Source: Limnoperna fortunei
Taxonomy: Eukaryota > Mollusca > Bivalvia > Mytilida > Modiolidae
Length of the DNA stretch: 64,000 bases
Assembly: GCA_944474755.1 (NCBI GenBank)
Contig: OX104120.1
Location: 21,811,242 to 21,875,241, forward strand
Direction of reading: 5' to 3'
The position numbers and the translations under genes are program-made. Positions 35,137 to 45,522 of this stretch are shown piece after piece (position 1 is the stretch's first letter; the number at the start of each line of letters is the position of its first letter). The notes under the pieces are model-generated. The model saw only the letters and a program-made list of their open reading frames with translations, was not told where the DNA came from and made no database searches.

Positions 35137-37759
35137 AAGACAAAATACACTTTAATATGCTACTCGGGTCTATACAAATTTATATATTGATTTTAAATGT
35201 ACCAAAATTAAGAGATTAATAGCTTCAGTATTTGAATGATGGATGGGCTTCACTAATTTCATTTGAATTTTTCAAATTGGCTTCACTTTGAATAAAAGTA
35301 CACATACTAAATCATTTTATTTCAATTGACATCAGATGACACAACGAGCTTGATGCATTTGTATAAATTAGCTTATTAGTATGAGTATACCTCGGAAGCT
35401 TATTCTGGGCAATCAAGCCTGTCGAGTAGCAAACACGAGAAAATGTAAAATACATATACAAATATACTATACTATACATACTATAGATAAACAAGTAATG
35501 TTTATTTAAAAGATAAAACCAAAAATGGCCAGGACAAGGACAACCAAGGATTATGGTAAAAAATAATATTCTACCATTAGAGATAAACAGTAAGTGGTCA
35601 GGAACGGTAATAACCTTCTTGATATGCACTTTCAAGTGACTATAAAGGTCTTGTGAAACGAGCACAACAAAATAAAGTTTCAACATTATGGAATATGCTC
35701 AGACTTCAATCCCCGCTTGATATTCAACATTGGGTGAATGAAATATTCAAACCTTCTTTCTTGTTTATTACTAATTTTTCATATAAACAATCATTCGAGA
35801 CTATATGTTGTGTTATTTTAAAAATGTTATGGTCAAGTTACAGGTAATTCTTTTAATAATACATGAGGTAATGTCAATTATCTTTGATGAATAAGCCCGA
35901 GAACGGAATGAACAAATCATATACAAATGACTAGGTTTATAAGAACTATACATTTTTTACCCACAACACACAATCAAGAATGTCGACTGCTTTAGGTAAT
36001 TCAGAGATACCATGCTCAGTTGGCTATAGAAGGAATTGATCGACTTTTTTCCGATACCTGGTATGTTTCTGTCTTTGAAACTAGAGCATTTAAATCTGAT
36101 TGGACATAATAATACAGTATACTCAGTAACTACAAGAAAATATACACGGTGTCAATACAATAACAAACATAGTAAACAAAAATAACTTTCATCATTAATG
36201 ATACCAGACGAAGGACATTACGAACAAAATAACAAAAATACGTATAACAATTATTATGAATAGAACACAACAAATACTTTTGATAAAAGTATCAAAACTA
36301 AATAATGCGGAAAAAATATTGATATGAAAAAAACACAAGCTGATACATATTAAGCGGAGATTTTTTTAATAATAGTTGTTAATGTCTTTGTAAATGTTAA
36401 ACATCTCATAAAACAAAAAACATGACGAAATACATTTTATGAAGACCAATCTAAAATAGCATTTTATAGTATACTTAACGTTAAAATTGCTGGTTTTTAA
36501 AGATGGATATTTAAGGGTGTTAACAGATTGCCTTAATGATCTTTATATCAATTCAAATAATGCATTAGTTTTATTTTTGTGTATAACTCAATACTTAATA
36601 ATAAAAAGACACAACTTGAAGTAAAATTTATTACTCACCGAGAATACACATTTAAAACTAACAACGATGCTTTTCGTTATCAATTTCATTTCTTATGAGT
36701 GTCATATAGTTGTTCAAAAAGTTGTTAAATCAACACTTGAGAATGAAAAGGCACAACAAGAAGTACTTTATTACCGATGCCAGACTATACATTAAAACTT
36801 ATCACGGTTTTTTCTGGTGTCATAAAATTGTTCATAATGCAAAATTGTCTCAATCTCAATTAAAAGCAAGGATTGGTAAAACAATGTTCTTTGAAAATAA
36901 GTCACTATTATTCATGTAAACAACCGTCGCATAGCAGTTTCTTTGGTCAGTTCACGGCTATTATAGATTGTCTGGAGGTTACTATTCGTTGAATTCTTAA
37001 TTCCGTGATTTTTCCTCACTACGAAAACCACGCAAATTGATATCACACAAATAAAAATGAAACTAAAGAATACTTACGTGATTCAAGAACAGAACAAGAA
37101 CTAATGAATGCGGTTATTATGATTTTTATTGGAAGTAGGTAAAGAACAATAACCTCTATATATCTGGTGTATAGTTTTCTTACCATGGGTTAACGGTTTT
37201 CACTGGAGTGCTTTCCTCTCCCCAAGTAAAAAGTGGACTCTATAATAAAGCCTCAATACAAACAACAATCATTCACTCAACTTTAAACATTGTCATCTTA
37301 ATGACGTAAATGGGAAGTTACATCAGCATATTTATTCAGGTCGATGTGTTTCCATTCTGATATTGGACTTTAAGAGACGTTTCACCTCGTGTAGAGAGTT
37401 GTTTTCTGTGTATTATGTTCGAGTTTGTATGTATTTGAAGAGTTGTCCAGCGCTTAATATGTTTGTGTTGGCATGTTGGATCATTTTCTTTTTTTAATCT
37501 GCAATCTCTCGACAATGTGCGTCGGTGTTCTGTGTTACTTTGTTACTTTAGAAGACAAGTCAGGGAAATTCGAGCGATAGGAGCTGCCACCTTAAAGTCC
37601 CGTGTTACTTTCCCAAGTCTATACTGTAGTCAAAGGTCCAACAACTTGTTGCATAAATTTATAAAGAATAGTCGGAAGAAAAATTGATTGATTGATATCC
37701 TTAATCGTCGTGTTTAGTGTATATTTGGTAGAAAAGTGAAAGACAATATAGGAGGTTAC

Positions 37760-38034
37760 ATCACAGAAATAATAAAGTTCTTTAAGGTCACCGGTCGAAG
37801 CAAATGCATCAATTTTACTGGCTGGATTCATCTGATTTATCTTATCCAATTGTTGAAAGAGACCTACATTGTAAGTTGTTTGTCCATTTTCCTGATTGTT
37901 GGTAGAAATGTGTTTTCTGAGTGCTCTGTATAGAGATGACTTTGCTGATTGGAATGTTTGCTTGATCACGTCCCATCCATTGCTTCTAAGACAGTTGAGT
38001 TCCTCGGCGTTGATATTGGTCGGACCGCAAGACT
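37760..38034 (-). other. Candidate orphan exon, copy 2 (frame intact)
   Basis: On the minus strand a frame stays open from about 38097 to 37619. The core, between an AG at 38035-38036 and a GT at 37758-37759, encodes SCGPTNINAEELNCLRSNGW, then VIKQTFQSAKSSLYRALRKH, then TTYNVGLFQQLDKINQMNP and ends GDLKELYYFCD. It looks like one internal exon of a larger gene: charged, probably soluble, with few cysteines. The paralogue at 6388-6661 preserves most residues but is frameshifted. I see no flanking exons with confidence and do not recognise the family. An untranslated repeat that happens to stay open is the main alternative. Confidence 0.35.
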
Positions 38035-38702
38035 CTGAAGCAACGTTTATTTTACTTTACCAGGACATGATACGCAACAACTGACGCGGGATCTGCCTTA
38101 TTGGTGTGCTTTTACCAAATCTGAAGGAATGTAATCACGTGCAAAACATCCTCCTACAGCTCACAACAAAATACTTTGTCTTGACTCTTCCGCTTGATTA
38201 TGCAGAAACCTTCGAATGCAAGGTTCTCTTAACTTATAGCGGATGCAGTTTGAATAAGTTTACTTTTTTTAAAAAAGAAGAAAAGGTACTGGCAACAGAC
38301 GAATGTTATTTCGGAAAATTAACTAGTAAATTATGGTTTGCACAAAATCGTCGATCAGCGCATTAGCCAGCGAGAGTTCTCCTGGTAAATTTTTAGCCCT
38401 TAAACATAGTATATAGTTATTTTTCATTTAATTAAATAAGGGTCGTTTATTAAACATACAGGACATGTCATTGAATAACTAAAAATAAGTACAAGCTCAA
38501 TTAAACTGACGTTCGTGGGAGTTAAGTTCATGTTAGTCCGACAAGTTCACCAGACAAGAGTTAAACCCTAATATTTATCAAATTACGGCATTCTATAGAT
38601 ATTGTACAAAACAATATTACCCCAATACTTTTAGTAGAGATAATGTCTAACTACATAATTGGTTAAAAATCAGCTAATATTGTTAACAGGTCGCACCAAT
38701 TA

Positions 38703-38882
38703 TTTAGGAGTAGTGACAAAGGTCATGTACGCCACAACGTTAAAAGGTAAAATTGAAACGACAAATAAAAATAAAATTAAAAATAAAAATAAAAATCCAA
38801 CAACAATAAAGAGGGGCTCGAGCTTTCGATCCAAAGACCTTCTTCAGGGCGAGAAAGAGGGAGACAAAGAAACAACCAATTA
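38703..38882 (+). mobile_element. 180-bp A-rich insertion unique to copy 2
   Basis: ACCAATTA occurs at 38695-38702 and again at 38875-38882. Copy 1 at the same place (near 7318-7335) has a single AACCAATAATTT. The inserted DNA has an AAATAAAAAT-type run and then CGAAAGCTC read inverted, with a CTGAAGAAGGTC-like motif on the minus strand. This suits a short retroposed fragment that inserted after the duplication. The parent is not identified. Confidence 0.65.
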
Positions 38883-40252
38883 GTTGCTTGTTTTCCATTC
38901 GAGTACAAGGTCATTTTATTTGACTGGTTACAAGCCTCGTTTTGATTTTGTTAATAACCTATATAAAAAAGTGTTGCATCCGTAGAGTTTTGTGGGTATG
39001 CATAAAAGTGTTACTACAACAACGGGAAATTACATTGAACTGATTCTCTATGTAGAAAGCGTATGAGAAGACATTACATATCTGATTATTTTACCGAATC
39101 TAAAATTTTGTGATTGATAAAGATAGTATTGGAACGTTTAAATGTTCTTTATTGTCACTAGATATAATGATTTCTTCTCAGAGTTTACATGTGAAGTTTT
39201 TTACGGATTTAATATTTAGAGAACTTCATTGCAAAAGTAAGCACAAATTTTGATCCTTACAAAAATAACGATTTTTACATTACGTTAATATTTATACATT
39301 TATTTTAAGATACTTATTTTATTTATAACATATCTAATACTATGTAAAAGATATAAAATTAACTAAATATGTTTTAAAGTAAATAAGATATCTAGTTTAA
39401 CAGTAAATGACAGAAAAAACGTATATGAAAAATAGTCACAATTATCTATTTCGATTAAATGCCTTTGTTTAACTTCAAGATTCAATTTCTTTAAATTTAA
39501 AAGAAAGAAATACTAAACTTTCTTACGTCTGAACTGTTTAGTTGCAATCGTACATCGTCATTCAATGTAGAATAATAAGACCTATAAAACCGCTCAAATG
39601 AATGAATGCATTCCAGTTTGTATTTATTTTGAAACGAGAATTTATCATAGGAAAAACGTCTTTAATGCAAAAAATATCTTTAGATATATTTATAGTTTGC
39701 TAATTTGAGAACAGTGATACAATTTGTCAAATGTCTTTTTTTATCGACCAGTCAAGTTCCATCATGTGACCTAGTCGGTAGGCTGTTAGTAATCTAATAT
39801 TGATAACGTGCGTGTCAAATTGATGTTTCAGGTTTGAAATATAATGTGGGTAGGTAGTGTTTGACTCCATCTTTAATGACAAGAATATTTTCCGGATGAA
39901 GGTCTTGGTTTTCAACTGGTTCTCTTTCTGTGGCTTCTTTATATAACAATTTTGCGCTGCAAATTGTCTCACTTTGGCTTTAAACCCCATTTAAACAAAC
40001 CAAGAAAATGCAGCATTTTTATATTATTTTTACTTTTTCAGTAAGAAGGCCATATATATATATATTTGCACATACATGTAAAGCTGTGTTGAAAGGAAAA
40101 AAGGTTTGTGTTTCTTAACCTACTTTCAAATGGGTTTTTTTAGATTAATATATATACATTAAAAATTGAAGAGAAAAGCCTTTTTAGTGTATTTGATCTG
40201 TTTTAAAAGAAAAACATTGAGGTTTATATAAAAAATTCACAGCGGCATATTT

Positions 40253-41020
40253 GAGAGAACAGCCTTGTTAGGTGGGGTGAATGCTTTACATAAGTCTTCC
40301 CTGTTTATCTAAGGAAGCAGCCTTGTTAGGTTTATAAATGTTTTACATACAGCCTTCCCTGTTAAATCAAGTGAGCAGCCTTGTTAGTTGGGGTAAAGGC
40401 TTTACATAAAACCTTCCCTGTTTATTTAAGCAAACAGCCTTGTTAGTTGGTGTAAATGCTTTACATACAGAATTCCCTGGTTATTAAAGAGAACAGCCTT
40501 GTTAGTTGATGTAAATGCTTTACATACAGAATTCCATGCTTTAAGAGAGCAACCTTATTAGGTGGAGAAATGCTTTACATATAACCTTCACTGTTTATTT
40601 AAGAGAGCAGCCTTGTTCGGTGGGGTAAATGCTTTACATACAGCCTTACCTTTTTATTTAAGCGAGCAGCCTTATTAGGTGGATAAATGTTTTACATACA
40701 GCCTTCTCTGTTTATATATATGAGCAGCCTTGTTAGGTGTAGTAAATGCTTTTCATTCAACCTTTCCTGTTTATTTAAGGGAGCAGCCTTGTTCGGTGGG
40801 GTAAATGCGTTACATACAGCCTTCTCTCTTTATTTAAGGGAAATGTCTTGTTATGTGGATAAATGCTTTACTTACAGCCTTCTCTGTTTATTTAAGGAAG
40901 CATCCATGTTAGGTGTGATAATGCTTTACATACAGCTTTACTTGTTTATTTAAGGGAACAGGCCTGTGCGTTGGGTTAAATGCTTTACATTCAACCTTCC
41001 CTATTTATTTAATGGTAGCG
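40253..41020 (+). repeat. 60-bp minisatellite, copy 2 (about 13 units)
   Basis: This is the same unit as at 8812-9060, in about thirteen diverged tandem copies. Because the unit is about 59-60 bp, stretches remain open in one frame (for example 40687-40953), but this is not evidence of coding. Confidence 0.9.
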
Positions 41021-41134
41021 GCCACCGAAGTTGATTTGTTAATTAATTGAAAATTGTTTTCATCTGCAGCAGCTTTTTGTGGATTTCTTCATACGGACCG
41101 GGCGAATAAAGTGAAAATCTTGGTATCCTTGATT

Positions 41135-41645
41135 TATTTCATCCTCTACTGATAGAGGATATGATCCAGTTTGTCAATACCAGCACTCCAGCAGCTCAGG
41201 ACTATGGTGTCTACATTTCATAAATTATGAATTATGCTAGATCCTGTGGTCGGTATTCCGACTTTAAGCTACTCAAGCAAAGGTTTGCGGTACCTAGGTT
41301 GATGTTATACCGTAAGAAGTTTTATGGTCGTCCTCATAATTGATCGTTATCTCAAATGATTCACTGAATCATATGCAGCCTTTGCTATTACTGTGACTTT
41401 TTCCTACACATGACAACGAGTGACTCAACGGATGGCTAATTAGAGGCAAGCACTGAATACTCGTTCGGAGCACCTCACTGCACCCAAAATTTTTATGAGA
41501 TTATATTACTCACTTTCTGTTTTTTATGTTTTTGGTTTTTTGTTTCGTGTCGTACACGTCTGGATTTATAATTGTCCCTTGGTTTTTGGCTCTTGCTTTG
41601 TAATAATTTCCTCGTTATTTTTTTAATTCCATGATAATATCCGTC
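41135..41645 (+). pseudogene. Reverse-transcriptase C-terminal relic plus tail, copy 2
   Basis: This is the paralogue of 9195-9690. The plus strand shows NYARSCGRYSDFKLLKQ-like decayed peptide, then the tail with ATACTCGTTCGGAGCACCTC and a TTTTGGCTCTTG segment. It was inherited through the segmental duplication and has no coding capacity. Confidence 0.65.
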
Positions 41646-42439
41646 ACCTGATATCTTGCTGTGAGAGCAACCAATTAAATACAACATAATTTGTTGATAA
41701 GTTAGCATACAATGTATATCTCTGATATGCCTTGCTGGTACACTGTTAAATTGTCGAATTTAATAATATGTTATATTTTCTACAAGTTTATTTAAAAATT
41801 GTTAAGAATTAAATTTTTGTCTGCATAAGCATGACCATTTAATTAATCCGCATTTATATTGTTTCGGACATATAATTGCACACCAAACACAATTAAAACA
41901 ACATGGCCAAAATGGATTTTCAGAGATAAGGCATTTTGTTTTTAAAGAATTCCTAAATGTTAACATCACTACATGACTATTAGATTTGTTAACATTTTGG
42001 TAAATTCTTGTGTAATATATACATTTGTTATGTTGTGAAATTGTAAATTGAAAAATTCTTCGCAATTTATAGTGTGCATATTTACATTTGATCTATGATC
42101 AATCTTAAGTACAGTACGAAGAAAGTAAAGATTGTCAATCTTAAGTACAGTTTTGTCTATTTCTTTCTTTCAAAATTAACATTCAGTTTAGATTCAATTT
42201 ATCTTGAAGATTAATTTATTGACTCTTACTAGAACTTAATTTTTGTTGTTTCCAATTTGGGGGGGGGGGGTGGTGGCGGGGGAAGAGGGGGCCTTCAACT
42301 TCAGTGAGCTTAGTGTCCAAGTGGTGAAGGTAATTAGCTATCAAGATAAATTTATTGACTTCAACTAGAACTTAATTTTTGTTTTTTGAAGCTGGGGGGG
42401 GGGGGAGTTGGGGAAGAGGGGGGCTTTCAACTTCAATGA

Positions 42440-42600
42440 GCTGACTGGCCAAGTAGTGAAGGTAGTTATATATCTAAATTCATCACATACCTGTCAGAAA
42501 TGAAGCTGTAGGCTTGAGCGCAGTTGGAGGAGAGTGTGCTCGACTACAACCTTAATTCGAGGCAACGATGTAGCTGAAAATTGCTGAACATCATTTTAAT
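42440..42600 (+). repeat. SINE-like unit in block C, copy 2
   Basis: GAGCTGACTGGCCAAGTAG, GTGTGCTCGACTACAACC and GATGTAGCTGAAAATTGC match 17391-17560 and 12852-13020. Confidence 0.5.
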
Positions 42601-43397
42601 AATTTTTCTAATGGTTTTACACAATTTGAATTGTATAATCAATAAATTATTTTATTATTTTATAAGCTTGGCATAGTGTCATTTATTTGAATTTACATAA
42701 TGCTATGTACATCACTTAGTGTACAGTTTGTCTAGTGACCATTGTTGGCTAGAAAGTTATTTAATATAGCAGTTCCCATGTTATTAGCTGTTCTGTTTGA
42801 ATACCACAATTTGTAGTTATTAATCTTAAATATGGTATCTGGAACAGAGTCATCAGTTTTAGTTTTTTTCAGTTATTTCAAGACATCAATACATTTGGAG
42901 AAAATTGACAGAATTTGTCTCAAGGTAAGAAAAGGCGGAAAATAATAGGGTATCAATATTTTATTCACTTTGTTGCATTGCACAGTCTTGAAATGGTCGG
43001 AGGCTCTTACATTGTTTACATTTTTTACACTCTGTGACATGCGTGGAGGTGGGGGTGAAGAGCGTTATGTTGTGAAATAGTTGTACAAAAAGGGACAATA
43101 CAATTATTTTTATCTATAATGATTCTATTCAAAACTGTTTTTTGTAAATTAAAAAAATTCTTTGTAATCTAATCTATTGTGTGTATATTTACGTTTGATC
43201 TATACTAAAGTACGAAGAATGTAAAGATTGTCAATCTTTAGTACAGTTTTGTCTATTTCTTTCTTTCAAAATTAACATTCATTTTAGATTCAATTTATCT
43301 TGAAGATTAATTTATTGACTCTTACTAGAACTTAATTTTTGTTGTTTCCAATTTAGGGGGGGGGTGGCGGGGGAAGAGGGGGCCTTCAACTTCAGTG

Positions 43398-43646
43398 AGC
43401 TGAGTGTCCAAGTGGTGAAGGTAATTAGCTATCTAAATTGATCACCTGCTTATCAGAAATAAAGCTGCAGGTTTTAGCGCAATGGGAGCAGAGTGTGCTC
43501 GACTACAACCTTTAATTCGGAATTTTCCAGTCTTCTTTTGTATCTGGAATGACATTTTCATTTCATTCCGATTTTTTGGTGTTTCAGTAGACACTCAAGC
43601 TTTCTCCCGAATAAAAGCTGGTAGCCATGATATAGCTGCAAAATGG
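43398..43646 (+). repeat. Fuller SINE-like unit ending block C, copy 2
   Basis: This is the paralogue of 18180-18401, ending GGTAGCCATGATATAGCTGC. In copy 1 the sequence continues directly into the 37-bp unit. Here it continues into a 1.5-kb segment absent from copy 1. Confidence 0.6.
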
Positions 43647-45151
43647 CTACAGAAAGCGTTGGTATTGAGTAAAATCATGCAGAGCAAATTTCTCACTGTG
43701 TTGATGCCTTTCCATGCGGAGGACATGGATTTCCACATTCCATATATTTGCTAATACTTCTGCAATTTGTTGGTAAAACTTATAAATGAATATTAAGCGG
43801 TTCTTAAGTGTGTGAAATAGGTAAAGGCAATTTTATCGTTTCATATAGCGGCTAACACTTTATAAGTTATCACTATAGTACCAAATGATCATCAAATACC
43901 ATAATTTGGACAACATTGTTCTGAAAAGCAGAATTAACTATTTTTATACATATTAAGCAATATTTATATTAAAATAAGAGTGAAGTAAGGTTACTACATC
44001 TAACTTAATATTAACTTAAGACTCGAGCCTCACCTAAATACAAAACCGGCAGATATTAAAAAGCAATACAACAATATTGGTTTGATTGATTTGATTGATT
44101 CAATTTTTACTGGCGCATGGAAAGTATCGATTAATAGCGAGCACAGCTCGCAGCGGGGCTTGCGAAGCTGCCCGCGAAGAGCGGTGAGCTCTACGGCAAT
44201 TACGTGTCACGTGATCAAAATGAAATCACGTGATCAAAATCTGCTTAATGCTGATATTGATTATTTTCGTCCGGAAGTTGATATCGTCAAAAAACTGGAA
44301 CAAAGTGAATGAAGAAGCACTAAATTTAATTTTAAAGAAAGACTTAAAAATAAATTTGACAACGATAAAAAGTTAATATTATATTTAAAAATAACAACAA
44401 AAAATTTTCATACTATTTTTTGCAATCTCTAAATCGATCTTTAAAAACTGACAATCAAATTACATTTCATGTGACGTCACCATTACAAAGAAAGACGTCA
44501 CGTGACCCCTGGAATTTAGAGCCACATTTAGGGTGTTCGGAAGTAACGTCATTTATGAAATGCACATTATATATTGATAATAAAAGACTATATTGTCTGT
44601 GCTCGCATTTTGGCAATGCCTACTCCATATTAGCTAAGGATGGGAAATTAAGTCTTGTCGAGCGGTTACATCAGCCTACATAGTTTCAAATTCTACACTC
44701 TTTAAACGCGCCCCTGACTATTGGAGCAGTCCAGTTTTCCTGCATTGTTTCCTGACAACCTACCAACGATATGACCTCACCTTATCCCCCAGTTGGTGAC
44801 GCGCTGAGCAGCTCTGTGGGTGGGACAATAGGGGCCTCTAGTATGGCAACAAGAAAAACGAAGTGTGTTGTATAGAAAATGATTGACCAAATTTTACTCT
44901 GCGTTAAGAGCGGTAGTATAACGGACACTTACTTTGATAAAGAATGTATAAAAGGGTCTTTTACTATTGCTTGGTAACAAGATGCCTGGGGAAATTACTT
45001 GAACTATAAGTTATATAAAGACATCTTTCAATTAATCTCTAGCAGACATAAACCTAATATCAACGAAAAAGAGACAGGACAATAAGAGGGCGTACAATGC
45101 TCACTTGGAACACTGACGTAAAACTATACGGCAGAGTTGAACGGTTAAAGT
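43647..45151. other. 1.5-kb segment unique to copy 2
   Basis: This lies between the SINE end and the 37-bp minisatellite and has no counterpart in copy 1. It has a short GC-richer part with small hairpins (44135-44195). It also has a cluster of CACGTG and TGACGTCA-like palindromes (44205-44510). Open frames at 44082-44312 and 44420-44683 have no recognisable motif. I found no terminal repeats. Confidence 0.45.
44205..44510. promoter_or_regulatory. Cluster of E-box and CRE-like palindromes (putative)
   Basis: ATCACGTGATCAAAAT occurs twice in tandem (about 44207-44239). GTGACGTCAC (44471-44480) and GACGTCACGTGAC (about 44497-44509) follow. CACGTG and TGACGTCA are binding motifs of bHLH and CREB/ATF factors. 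No gene start is evident nearby, so regulatory function is only a possibility. Confidence 0.25.
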
Positions 45152-45245
45152 GATCCAAAACCCTTCCCCATTACTGTTATACCATAGAGATCCCAAACCC
45201 TTCCCCATTACTGTTATACCTTAGTGATCCCAAACCCTTCCCCAA
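45152..45245 (+). repeat. 37-bp minisatellite, left of the Gypsy element
   Basis: About 2.5 units of GATCCCAAACCCTTCCCCAT plus TACTGTTATACCWTAGW are present. The array continues on the other side of the Gypsy element at 49668, showing that the element inserted into it. Confidence 0.9.
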
Positions 45246-45456
45246 TGTAATGTTTATAAAGTAATTATTTCATGCAGTTTAACCTTTATCTAAGTTCACT
45301 GATATTGTTAACAGATGTGCATGCTGTGCTATATTTATGATATGTGGTATTTGCCTTATCACTAATTAGTTGAGTATTAAACCATGTAACTATACAGACG
45401 TGTTTTAAGTCTATAGTAATCGCCCTATCTCCAGCATGGTCTAGTACGATTTTACA
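45246..45456 (+). repeat. 5' LTR of the Gypsy element
   Basis: The LTR begins TGTAATGTTTATAAAG immediately after a minisatellite unit and ends CGATTTTACA just before the primer-binding site. The TGTAA and TTACA ends are inverted. Its length is 211 bp. A matching 3' LTR is not present in the window. Confidence 0.75.
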
Positions 45457-45457
45457 A

Positions 45458-45471
45458 TGGCGACGAGGATT
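45458..45471 (+). other. Primer-binding site of the Gypsy element
   Basis: TGGCGACGAGGATT starts one base after the LTR's TTACA end. The TGG start pairs with a tRNA CCA terminus. The primer tRNA species was not determined. Confidence 0.7.
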
Positions 45472-45522
45472 TAAATCGTTGATTTTTAATGTGGATTAAT
45501 TGATAATATCGATTGAAACACA

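Larger units (their letters stand above)
35137..41697. repeat. Segmental duplication block A, copy 2
   Basis: The block is collinear with 3432-9745. Copy-2-only features are about 350 bp at 36662-37024 (partly a diverged duplicate of 36585-36665), the 180-bp insertion at 38703-38882, and the expanded minisatellite. It runs straight into block C', without the 7 kb found in copy 1. Confidence 0.85.
41698..43646. repeat. Segmental duplication block C, copy 2
   Basis: The block is collinear with 16780-18401 but has extra composite-repeat units. It includes three G-runs (42258-42292, 42394-42422, 43357-43382), each just upstream of a CCTTCAACTTCANTGAGCT motif. Local repeat expansion or contraction has changed the unit number since duplication. 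Confidence 0.7.

Noticed and set aside
40687..40953. Open frame across the minisatellite, repeated-motif protein
   Set aside because: The unit length near 60 bp keeps a frame open by chance, units vary in length, and copy 1 does not preserve the frame.
40253..41020. CRISPR-like array
   Set aside because: The units are contiguous and diverged throughout, with no spacers, and the DNA is from an animal.
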